In this document: piece by piece, positions 1 through 9,058 of the stretch
How positions within the stretch are numbered: the stretch's first letter is position 1
Layout of the letters: each line of letters begins with the position of its first letter
Assembly (NCBI GenBank): GCA_036897095.1
Contig: JAYMSP010001986.1
Span: forward strand, 1 to 27,148
DNA length: 27,148 bases
From: Plantago elongata
Lineage: Eukaryota; Streptophyta; Magnoliopsida; Lamiales; Plantaginaceae
Direction: 5' to 3'
Notes under the pieces: generated by a model
What the model saw: the letters and a program-made list of their open reading frames with translations, nothing else
Database searches by the model: none
Told to the model about the DNA's origin: nothing
Program-made: the position numbers and the translations under genes

Positions 1-433
1 CCGGCACCCGTTATTGATGAAGAAAATAGAGAGAAGAGAGGTTATCTGCCTAAAAAGTACCTCCCACCCTCCCGACCCGGTCCATCATATAGATCATGAA
101 AGTACATAGAAGATTGTTTTCCTGTCTAGGGAGCATCCGTCACCCCCCTCCCCCTTCATCGATATAGAAATTAAGAAAGTAGATATCAAAGAGGGTTCCC
201 ACACCTAAAGGCTATTAAATCCAACCCTCCTCCAAATTCTTAATAGGTTTCGAAACCTATATATATTATGCAACTCGACTCGCTCTAATCAAAATTTCCT
301 TACAAATTCTTGATATGATGCACACTATGTTCAATTAGACATGAATACATCAATTTTACTTGATGTTATCTACTCTCCTTAAATTTTTAATCGACCAAAT
401 GTGCGGTAGAAAGAAGAAGGCTTTCATTTTCAA
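1..433. other. Unassigned flanking DNA
   Basis: No coding frame, RNA gene or repeat boundary can be recognised here. The only compositional feature is a set of short C-rich tracts around 60-75 and 140-155 in otherwise AT-rich sequence. Confidence 0.5.
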
Positions 434-450
434 TATCAACATGTTTATTT

Positions 451-557
451 TATTTTTTTGAAACAGCTAAAGGGTGACTCGAACACCCTCCCCACCCCCC
501 TCGCGACCTATTGGTTGTAGGTGAAGCGTCTTACCACCTGTGTTGCGCTTCGTTGTC
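451..557 (-). mobile_element. tRNA-derived SINE with 17-bp TSDs
   Basis: The 107-bp body is flanked by a perfect 17-bp direct repeat, TATCAACATGTTTATTT, at 434-450 and 558-574. Read on the minus strand it begins with a tRNA-like head: an A-box-like TGGTAAGACGCT, then a B-box-like TGTTCGAGTC (complement at 476-485). It ends in an A-rich tail, which appears as the T-run at 451-459 on the + strand. A RNA polymerase III internal promoter, an A-rich tail and long TSDs are the hallmarks of a tRNA-derived SINE moved by LINE machinery. It encodes no protein. The perfect TSDs suggest a fairly young insertion. A truncated relative lies at 24324-24366. Confidence 0.85.
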
Positions 558-574
558 TATCAACATGTTTATTT

Positions 575-896
575 GACTGTAAGTGAACTATATAATAAAA
601 TATATACTAACATAATGAAATCTCCCACATAGTACAATTATATTAATAATAAAAACATCGAAGTTAATATAAAATAGAAATCGAATTGAGTAGGTTAGAA
701 CTTCAAAATTTTATAACTTTAACTAATAAATAAAGAATATTAATGTCAACATATCAAAGTTGCTAGAAATTACAAACAATCCTCCCGCTAATAATCATAA
801 GATTGAATTGGTTTGTCACCACGTAGGTTGATGTCATATAAATCACTTCAAGGTCAGCCATACATATCTTGGGCAATGGATGTACTTCGGTGAAAT
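575..896. other. Unassigned AT-rich DNA
   Basis: AT-rich sequence between the SINE and a minus-strand open stretch. I see no gene or repeat boundary in it. Confidence 0.5.
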
Positions 897-1328
897 TTAG
901 TTCTCTTGATGTGGATTCACAAATCCTTCAGTGTCGATGCACAAAATGGTGGTATATCCGGAAGATTTAGCTTGTGGAACTTCAACCTTGAAATTCGCAT
1001 CTTCAATACATTCATAATTATGTTTCAACATTTCTAACCCATCGACTCCTTCTTCGTGAAGTTTTTGCTCGGCATTATACAACTTTATGAAGTTAAAACA
1101 ATATAGTACATCCGTTTTATTTATGCTCTTTCCAGCCTCCATAAGTCGAAATGCTTCTTTCTTATTGTCTTTCTCAAAAAAAGTATTCATGTGAGCTAGT
1201 GAGAATTAACAAAACTGAACAAAATAGTACAACATGAAAGGCTAATTTATACTAATAAAATATTTTCGAAATACAACTTCAGAATTCTTCGCTTCAAATA
1301 GTCTATCAAGCACTTTCCTCGAAATTAC
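897..1328 (-). pseudogene. Possible decayed or partial coding region, family unknown
   Basis: On the minus strand a 97-codon open stretch starting at an ATG (1190) has a protein-like composition, for example EAFRLMEAGKS and LHEEGVDGLEML. In the same frame upstream (1328 to 1245) is a second protein-like stretch containing VLDRLFEAKNSEVVFRKYF. Two in-frame stops separate them (complement at 1242-1244, and a TAA shortly before the ATG). Either a short intron bridges them, since an AG lies just before the ATG stretch, or the gene is broken. The helical, alanine- and leucine-rich pattern faintly recalls Sel1/TPR-like repeats found in some plant F-box proteins, but I cannot name a family. It may also be chance. 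Confidence 0.3.
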
Positions 1329-1428
1329 AAACGTTCAGTCAAGACAATATTTAAGAACCGAATGGAAAAAACAATACTTGTTGATAAGAGGGCAACTATA
1401 AATTCAAAATTCTCTATGCTAGTGTTGT

Positions 1429-1430
<2 letters not shown>

Positions 1431-1463
<33 letters not shown>
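1431..1463. repeat. (AT)n microsatellite
   Basis: An uninterrupted AT dinucleotide run of about 33 bp. Confidence 0.95.
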
Positions 1464-1465
<2 letters not shown>

Positions 1466-1534
1466 AATTGAGAATTGATACATTAAGCTCGCACTTGCCC
1501 ATGTTTTGAGTGAATTGAGGGTAACTGTTTCGAG

Positions 1535-2587
1535 GGGGAAAATCCAAAAAAGGTATCTTAAGTTGTGTCATTATCGAAAAAGGTATCTTATTTTGTGACC
1601 GTTCGATTTTGGTACCTTATGTTTGTCATTTGTCCAATTTGGGTACTCCGTCAGTCAAATTTGACGGAACTGTTAATTTTGACACGAAAAAAATCAATAA
1701 TTACTGAAAAAGTTACCTTATTTTGTGACTGTCCAATTTTGGTACCTTATATTTTTCACCTGTCCAATTTTAATACTTCGTCGATTAAATTTGACCTAAT
1801 TAATGTGCATTAGCGTGAATTAACATATTTTCCATCAAAATATCGCGAATAACACAAACTTTGAATTATTTTTTTTTCATAAAAAATTAAATAAATTTTA
1901 ATATGAAAAACAAGCATAAACTTAAATAGATTAAAAAAAATCATCAAAACCTAATAATATAATTATGTTTTATATAAAACAAAATTCACACACCCATTCT
2001 TTTCCAACTATTCCAATAACCTTAGTCGACTTCTCCCACACTAGGTTATTTGTGAAATAGCTTAATTTTGGGTGGAGGGAAGTCGATTAGGGCTCTTGGA
2101 ATAATTGGGAAAGAATTGGTGTGTGTGTTTTGTTTTATATAAGAGGATTATATTAGGGTATAACGATTTTTTTATTGAATGTGAAGTTTATTTTTCAGAT
2201 TAAAATTGATTTTTTAAATTATTATTAATTTTTTATTTAAACTGCATGTTAAAGAAAAACGTGTTATTCACGCTAATGCGCACTAGTTAGATCAAAACTA
2301 ACGGTTCATTCAATTTTTGACCGAAGTAGTACTCAAATTGGTTGACTGAAATTTTTAAGTACCAAAATCGGATTGTCACAAAATAAGGTATATTTTACGG
2401 TAGTGACACAACTTAAGGTACCTTTTTTGGACTTTTTATGCAAAATTAACGGCCCCGTCAAATTTGACTGGCAGAGTACCTAAATTAGACAAAAGATTAA
2501 CATAAGGTACTAAAATCGGACGGTCACAAAATAATGCCCTTTTTTTTATAATGACACAACTTAAGGTATATTTTTTATATTTTCCCC
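1535..2587. mobile_element. Mutator-like foldback element (near-complete inverted repeat)
   Basis: The element begins GGGGAAAAT and ends ATTTTCCCC. It is flanked by CTGTTTCGAG at 1525-1534 and 2588-2597. Because of the G/C run the TSD can be read as 8, 9 or 10 bp, which covers the 9-bp TSD typical of Mutator-like elements. Its two halves are inverted repeats almost throughout. The outer arms pair (for example TTAAGTTGTGTCATTAT at left against its complement near 2552-2570), as do the middle arms (GCATTAGCGTGAAT near 1807-1820 against 2265-2280). The inner arms near 1975-2035 and 2080-2145 also pair, leaving a loop at about 2040-2074. Each outer arm contains two diverged tandem copies of a unit of roughly 165 bp (GTACCTTATTTTGTGAC and related sequence). 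There is no transposase frame, so it is non-autonomous; short open frames inside are by-products of the arms. Confidence 0.85.
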
Positions 2588-2597
2588 CTGTTTCGAG

Positions 2598-3130
2598 TAT
2601 AGCAGTATTCAGATCAACTGGCAACTAAATTTTATCGTTTAGGATCATAATCAAAGATGTCATGGTTATTTTTATATGCATGCAACTATATATAGTTTCC
2701 TTGGTCGTTACCACTTAATATAATATAACGATGGTGTTCTTATAGCCTAAGTAACAATGGGAACGTGGTATTATTGTTACCATGTGTGTGTGCACTTTAA
2801 ATAATTTGTGAGATTTAAACACATTTAAAAAACCTTCCTTCGAAAATATACACCATAAATTTATGTATATAGATGTTTTGACAAATCTTTCACTATTTTT
2901 GAATTTTAACATTTGTTTCCATAATTGAGGTAAATTTCAAATATTATACTAATTTAAATTTTCATTTATTTCAATCTAAAGTAAATAAATATATGCATTA
3001 GTATATCTTGAACATTGTGATTGATGTTATGTTATCATGTAAATAAGTCTAGAAAATTTTCGTTATAATTGAGAACCTTATCAAATATTATTATATCCAA
3101 ATTGAATTATGACATACAATTTCGAATAGA
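2598..3130. other. Unassigned AT-rich DNA
   Basis: Sequence between the foldback element and the TRIM. The short minus-strand open stretches here have no protein-like character, and I see no repeat structure. Confidence 0.5.
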
Positions 3131-3135
3131 AGTCT

Positions 3136-3357
3136 TGTAATACCCAACATACCACCGCTTGTGAGTGGAATGGGTGAATGATATATATGTAGACCACCAC
3201 TCTCCTATGGTATGAGGTCTTTTTGGGAAACCCAAAAATAAATTCGTGAGGGCTCCGGTCCAAACGGACAATAGCATACCAAGTGGTAGGCCAGTCATGC
3301 GTAACCTTGCCGGTTCAAGGGACGGGGTCTCGGCCCATTAGTGATCGGGTCGTTACA
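3136..3357 (+). repeat. TRIM 5' LTR
   Basis: Left terminal repeat, TGTAAT...TTACA. It aligns along its whole length with 3552-3774 with scattered substitutions and small indels. Confidence 0.92.
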
Positions 3358-3551
3358 AATGGTATCAGAGTGGGACTGTCCAGAATTGCGGGAACTAAGT
3401 GCCAGGCGGGACAAAGTGCTACACTGTATGGGCGGTGGGAGCCACCTCTTGAACCCGTAGAGGCCACCTCTAGAATCTTGCACGGATGGTTGGTCCCGGG
3501 ACAACCCCAAGAAAGCTCAACGAGGACGTCGATAATTTAAGGGGGGTAGAT

Positions 3552-3774
3552 TGTAATGCCCAACATCCCACATCGCTTGTGAGTGGAAGGATGAAGGGTA
3601 TATATGTACCCATCACTCTCTTATGGTATGAGGCCTTTTGGGGAAATCCAAAAACAAATCCGTGCGGGCTCCAACCCAAAGCAGACAATATCGTACCGAG
3701 TGGTGGGCCAGTCATGTGTAACCTTGCTGGCCCAACGGGCCGGGTCTCGGTCCATTAGTGGCCGGGTCATTACA
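3552..3774 (+). repeat. TRIM 3' LTR
   Basis: Right terminal repeat, directly preceded by the polypurine tract and followed by the AGTCT target duplication. Confidence 0.92.
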
Positions 3775-3801
3775 AGTCTAATTTAAATTAATGTAGTAAA
3801 T

Positions 3802-3986
3802 TTATTAATATTATTTCAATATTAGGTTCATGATGTGTAGTCGCAAATTAACTCATTTAACAAAATCGAACGAAATTGAGTTATGAAAAAAAAATTATTA
3901 ATATTATTTCAATATTAGGTTCATGATGTGTAGTCGCAAATTAACTCATTTAACAAAATCGAACGAAATTGAGTTATGAAAAAAAA
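3802..3986. repeat. 93-bp tandem duplication
   Basis: Two head-to-tail copies (3802-3894 and 3895-3986) beginning TTATTAATATTATTTC and ending in an A-run. They are identical apart from the length of the terminal A-run, so the duplication is recent. It starts only 27 bp downstream of the TRIM. Confidence 0.95.
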
Positions 3987-3989
3987 TAT

Positions 3990-4745
3990 GCATTCATGAC
4001 TTGCGTGTTGAATACATTTCTTATACCATCCAAATATAATGAATATATATGCCGCCAAATAAAAATTTAGACAATTATGAATTTCACTATTGAAGTCATC
4101 AACATTTACCCGGTAAATTGGTACTATTTCAAGAGCAATATTGTTGTACACCTTAACTATTTGATTGAATGGATGATCTTTTTTTATTAACTCCATCAAA
4201 ATATTTAAACCGTAATTCATTTAGATTTGAACATTGTTTGCTTCATTAAACGCAAGTACGCAATCTATAACAATGAAAGTTTAACAACATTAATAAAACA
4301 ATTGAATTCGAAAGCTATAACAAAGCGAACTCAACATCCATATAGGAAGTCTTTGTGATGGTCAGAATGTTGAGACTACTGCTCCGAAAATTAATACTTG
4401 AGTCGCAAGGTGGCCAACTCTCAGTTTCATTACACCTCTTGCAACCAATAAACCTACCAAATACAAAAACACGATTTCGGTGTAACAAATAACCACAACT
4501 CAAACTTTTCATGGTATTGCAGATCTTATCCACCTTAATTTTATTGGTCTGGGATACATATATATCCTTCAGCCTTATGTGAAGATGTAACATGCTTAAC
4601 ATAATCATATTATATTGGCAGATGTCAATTTTTATACATTGAATATCCACATATGTCAATACGACCTTATGTGATATTGTTCGCCCATATTGAATGGATT
4701 CTTTTATAGTTACGGACAAAGTGCTATCGGGTTGACGGTGTAAGA
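3990..4745 (-). pseudogene. Possible decayed coding sequence, family unknown
   Basis: Two minus-strand open stretches follow one another. From 4745 to 4315, about 143 codons are open; the stretch includes LHIRLKDIYVSQTNKIKVDK and GRFIGCKRCNETESWPPCD and has no convincing ATG at its start. From about 4285 to 3990 a second stretch includes YGLNILMELIKKDHPFNQIV and NSEIHNCLNFYL, broken by one in-frame TAA just before its ATG (4220). Open runs this long are uncommon in DNA this AT-rich, so a broken gene or retained exons is possible. No domain is recognisable, and the cysteine- and isoleucine-rich composition also fits chance. Confidence 0.22.
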
Positions 4746-4752
4746 AATAATC

Positions 4753-5784
4753 TTGTTAAGATGCATCTATTTACTTTTATGCTAATGTAATCTAGAATAA
4801 GATACCTTGACATATACGTTGGCAGTATTAGTATCTTCGTCTCAATGATACATATAACATTATATCTTTGAATGATAAAATGTATAAACATCAATACTAA
4901 TTGATTTGTTATACAATATAGTTGTCATAAATATAGAATTGGAGATTTCGATTTGCATATCCTGCAACGTAATATATACTTTCCATATCGATATGACTTA
5001 CCAACTAAGTGTTTTCACACTCTGACGAATAGAATGTTGTTGTGCTATTAGTATTTCACTCAGATATAGAATAATATAAATGTAAACTTTTCCATTCTTA
5101 CTTTAATGATCAAATTTTGTAATAAACCATAAAAGTCAGGATTATATTTATAAGACTTCATAATTTAAGTTTATTATTTTGTTGATTTCTTTCCACTTAA
5201 TAAGCTGCAAATCCTAGGACTTAAAGTATATCGAAGTTGTTTTTATATCAGGCTTTATTTAACATCAAAATAGTTTTTTTTAATTAGATCATATTTTCAA
5301 ACATTTTCAAAATCAAGGAAGATGAATAATGCGTTGAAAATTTGAGTTTGAAATTAATTCGTGGATGTAGTTAAATATGTGGATTGTAATTCGACTTGAC
5401 TTGAGGTGTGTTCCTGAACTCCCGATTTGATCGATTTAAACATCTTTGATTTAAAATAAAGTTTATTGAATGAATCTTAGTGAAAAGTGCAACATTAAAC
5501 TCATTCACAATAAAGCATTGCAATGCTTTGAAATTGATTTGTATGAATCTAAAAAAAATAAACATTTTACATTCATTGGCCGAAATTCATTTGGCAAGTC
5601 TGTAAGAATCGGCATACTGTTTGTAATTTTTTTTCAATGAATGATATGATATATTTATAGAGAATGAACCACGTACTTAACTAATCAACATAAGATTTTA
5701 AATTATAAGTGGATATGTATCTTTTTGGTAAGTAATTAATCATTTGAATGATAAAAAATTTATCATATATATCTTAGTTATCAA
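4753..5784. other. Unassigned AT-rich DNA
   Basis: No credible coding frame, RNA gene or bounded element. A phrase near 5100-5115 (CTTTAATGATCAAATTTTG) resembles the unit of the downstream minisatellite and may be an isolated diverged copy. Confidence 0.45.
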
Positions 5785-6130
5785 CTCTTCAATATAGTAG
5801 TCATGTCGAAATAATTTGTCCAAATCGTTTCCATCAAATTTATGAGTATAGTAGTTAATTTTATATTAATGGTCAATTCTTTTCCATTTTTACTTTAATT
5901 ATCAAATCTGTGAATATAGTAGTAAATTCGATCTTAATGATCAAATCTTTTTCATATTTACTTTAATTATCAAATTCAGTATAGTAGTAATTTAGAAATT
6001 AATGGTCAAATCTTTTACAATTTACTATAATTATTAAATCATTGAGTATAATAGTAATTTCAAAATTAATGATCAAATAATTTTCATTTTAAGTTAAATT
6101 ATCAAATATTTCGATATAGAGTTATATTAT
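5785..6130. repeat. Minisatellite, unit about 67 bp, 4-5 diverged copies
   Basis: Units start with TTAATGGTCAA or TTAATGATCAA at 5866, 5934, 5999 and 6066 (spacings 68, 65 and 67 bp). Each contains a CTTTAATTATCAAAT-like stretch and a later TATAGTAGTAATT-like stretch. A more diverged unit occupies roughly 5785-5865. It is AT-rich and non-coding. Confidence 0.85.
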
Positions 6131-7346
6131 AACAGTAGTATATTGGTCATTTTGATTAAATTTTGAAATATTTTCCATTCTTATATTTTTTAAGATGAGT
6201 ATCTTCTCAATTTGTATGCTCTTAAACATCCAAAACAATCATAAACTTCGACTAAAAAGATCTTAAACATTCATAAATTTGGAATAAGAAAAGAAAAGAC
6301 GAAGTTTTAATAGCTCTTTTAATATGGATGAATTTTAATAGATCTTTTGATAGACTAAAATTCCATTCACGATAGTATACTTGGACTTCGATTTTGTTCA
6401 AGCCGAATTATTGGGTTTGATTGGCAAATTTTAATTGGATTTATGTCTCTAATAAGGTCGACAAAAATGACTGACATAAAATCTCATGTCTCGAACATAT
6501 TTGATTCTCAATCAGAAAAACAATAAGACTAAAAACTTGTAATAACCATAGAGTGAGAACAAAACTTAATAAATGAGGAGTACATTGAAAAAAGATAGTA
6601 CTTGAGTATCACAAAATCTCTAAATCTGCTATAAAGTCTAACTAATTAAATTGTTTTTCAACAAAAGACATCGGATTTATTCCAAAAAATAAAACATCAT
6701 CTTCTCATCGTAATCATCCTTGTACCAGGAAAGAGGATTTAGGACGGTTGTATATCAAAACCAATAGTTTGTAACATTTCCTTCGCAATAACATGCTATT
6801 GCAACACATAAGCTTAATTATATTGAATCAGGATGTTCAAGAATAAATAGGTTTAGTATTTCTTGAGTTGTTGCGATGTATGAGGGCATCAATCTGCATC
6901 ACCACAGACAATATTTAAATATTGAATGGAGAAAATGAGTAAGAAACTTTTTTAGGACAATAAAAAGTTGTTGTTCATACCAAAAGACATCGGTAGGATA
7001 TGAACGGATTAGTTAACATCAACCTATGATAACACGTTCAAAATCCACCTTAACATATACCTACAAAATAGTAGTGCAAACGTCTTTTTCCTGCGAAATA
7101 TAGTTAATTGGTTACACAAATACAACATGATTAAGAAATGGGATATAATCAAACATACTTGTATAATAAGACTCCCTGTCTACGAAAGACGTTAATAGTC
7201 ATATATCAACAACATGACCCGAATTGTGATCTTCATAGGAAATTCAAAATATAGCTGGATCCGAGAAAATTTCATTCGCCTTCTCTTCATCCGGACAAAA
7301 CTCTTTGGCAGCTTGATCCTCTCCAACGTTGTTCACGACCGAAGTC
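6131..7346. other. Unassigned DNA between minisatellite and LTR element
   Basis: AT-rich sequence with no coding frame or repeat boundary. It does not match the 9059-9647 part of the intact LTR, which shows that the left LTR is truncated at 7347 rather than continuing here. Confidence 0.45.
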
Positions 7347-7580
7347 GATGGTGACCGCTTAATATGGATAGCCACGATTTGCTAGTTGCCTAGCAGATGG
7401 TGATCGCTAAACATGGATAGTCATGATTTGCTAGTTGCCTAGCCGATGGTAACCGCTTAACTTGAATAGCCACGATCTGCTAGTTGTCTAGCCGATGGTG
7501 ACCGCTTAACTTGAATAGTCACGATTTGCTAGTTGCCTAATGGTGACCGCTTAACTTGATTGATCACGATTTGCTTGGGA
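7347..7580. repeat. 49-bp minisatellite inside the left LTR
   Basis: Units starting at GATGGTGACCGCTTAA-like sequence begin at 7347, 7396, 7445, 7494 and about 7540. The last is shortened by a small deletion at its junction. The array ends in ATTTGCTTGGGAGA. Confidence 0.92.
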
Positions 7581-8591
7581 GACCTTATTAGCCCTCTTTT
7601 GACTTGACTTGAAATTGTATTTGACTTAACTTAAAATTTTAAATAACTTGAAAGTTTATTAATGCGAATGTATAATTTTAGACTTTAAACTTATGAATTA
7701 ATAAATTATGGTGTGTGTAAACATCAAACACCACTCGCACATGAATTGATAAGAGATTACTACACAGTAGTACATGATACACAAGATCACAACAATAATA
7801 GAACGAATATCATGAGCCAACTTGAAGAAGTCACTACTAGACTAACTCCGTGAATATAATAATTGATCAAACATGTTAACTTGATATGCACAACCATAAC
7901 CAATCAGAACAGGCTCTTCACATTCAAATACAAGTGTGACACATATTACAATACCATGACAAGTTACAACAACATCGATTTTACTAAACTCATCACATAA
8001 CAATCATTCAAATATCATAAACTATGAACCATAACTCAATCATGCACAATTAATAAGAAACTTACAAAACTAACATATCATAACATAGATAATACACAAC
8101 CAATAATTGTGATATAAGTCCTAGAAAACTTGCCTTGAGGAAATAAACGAGATGGCATTGATCAAAAATGATTTTGGAGAAACAGCTCTGTTCGACACGA
8201 TTTTAAGAATTCCTCGAATTTCAAAACGGAAATCCCCCCGGTGAAAGTGTGAAATGGTGTGTTGGTAATCTTCTATCCAAAAATCAGCTCGATCCACCGG
8301 TTAGATATCCAGGAATCGAGTTTTCAATATTGTTGCATCTGGCAGAATTTTACGCGCGAAAAGGGTCTTTTTGCTAAATATGTTTTATTTCAAAAGCTCT
8401 AATAATTGTGGAAGAAGATTAGGGTTTGAAGGGGACTTTGACAATATATGGACTTGAACTTTTGATAAGTAATGGGTTGGACAATTTACAAGTCATAAAA
8501 TTTTGGTCCAACAATGCTTACGGACTCCGCTTTGGCAAACGATTATCTTTAAAACTTGCAATTTCAAAATGCGAAATTTTGAGCTGTTACA
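7347..8591 (-). repeat. Truncated 3' LTR
   Basis: Collinear with 9648-10883 of the other LTR. On the minus strand it starts TGTAACAGCTC (complement ending at 8591). It stops abruptly at the first 49-bp minisatellite unit, losing the segment that corresponds to 9059-9647. Confidence 0.8.
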
Positions 8592-9058
8592 ATCTAACTT
8601 CTAAAAATATTCGACCTCGAATCTTGCTTAAACCCCACTAAGAAAAACTCAAATCACATAGGCATAAATGATCACATAAACATGTGTAAATACCACCATA
8701 ATATATAAACAACAATTGACCAAAATGCACAACTAGATTAATACCACAACATGCAACTATAGTTAATAACATAATCACAAAAGATCAAATTAACAAGTAC
8801 AGAACATAATAATGTACACAAGAATCACTTAACTACAAGTAATCACATTCATAACTAACAAAATCATATGCTCAAATATAAACCTAAGCATAAACACAAT
8901 TACCGAAGTGGAGATATGCCTGGCCAGTGATCGATACCCAACATGAATATTTAATTCTATCATGATATGAAATTTTGAAATTTGAAGTTAGAAAATGACA
9001 GTCCGGCCAACAGTCCACCTCTTGCGGGTTTTGAGTTGGCACGGCTCTGATACCAAGT
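8592..9058 (-). other. LTR-element internal region with primer-binding site
   Basis: 467 bp between the LTRs. It holds the tRNA-iMet primer-binding site complement at 9043-9055, three bases from the right LTR. No gag, protease, reverse transcriptase or integrase frame exists in either direction. A polypurine tract next to 8591 is not obvious. Confidence 0.75.

Larger units (their letters stand above)
3136..3774 (+). mobile_element. Complete TRIM (miniature LTR retrotransposon)
   Basis: Two direct LTRs of 222 and 223 bp (3136-3357 and 3552-3774), each starting TGTAAT and ending TTACA, enclose a 194-bp internal region. The whole 639-bp unit is flanked by a perfect 5-bp TSD, AGTCT, at 3131-3135 and 3775-3779. 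Just inside the left LTR, TGGTATCAGAG (3360-3370) matches the initiator-methionine tRNA primer-binding site common in plant retrotransposons. Just before the right LTR is a polypurine tract, AAGGGGGGTAG (3539-3549). LTR and internal lengths fit the TRIM class, which has no coding capacity and relies on proteins from other elements. By eye the LTRs are roughly 80-85% identical, so the insertion is old. I see no 5S rRNA-like segment, so it is not a typical Cassandra element. Confidence 0.93.

Noticed and set aside
451..557. A functional tRNA gene
   Set aside because: A- and B-box-like sequences exist, but no cloverleaf can be completed; the A-rich tail and 17-bp TSDs mark a SINE.
1565..2624. 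Open frames inside the foldback element (82 aa on +, 62 aa on -)
   Set aside because: They share the same repeated phrase because they lie in inverted, tandemly duplicated arms. No transposase motif is present.
3136..3774. Cassandra TRIM identity
   Set aside because: Size and structure would fit, but the LTRs show no 5S rRNA-like promoter segment, which defines Cassandra.
3283..3786. Several 60-90-aa open frames across the TRIM
   Set aside because: They span LTR and primer-binding sequence, which is non-coding, and overlap in many frames owing to the higher G+C content.
7347..7580. CRISPR array
   Set aside because: The 49-bp units are directly adjacent without unique spacers, occur in both LTRs, and the genome is a plant's.
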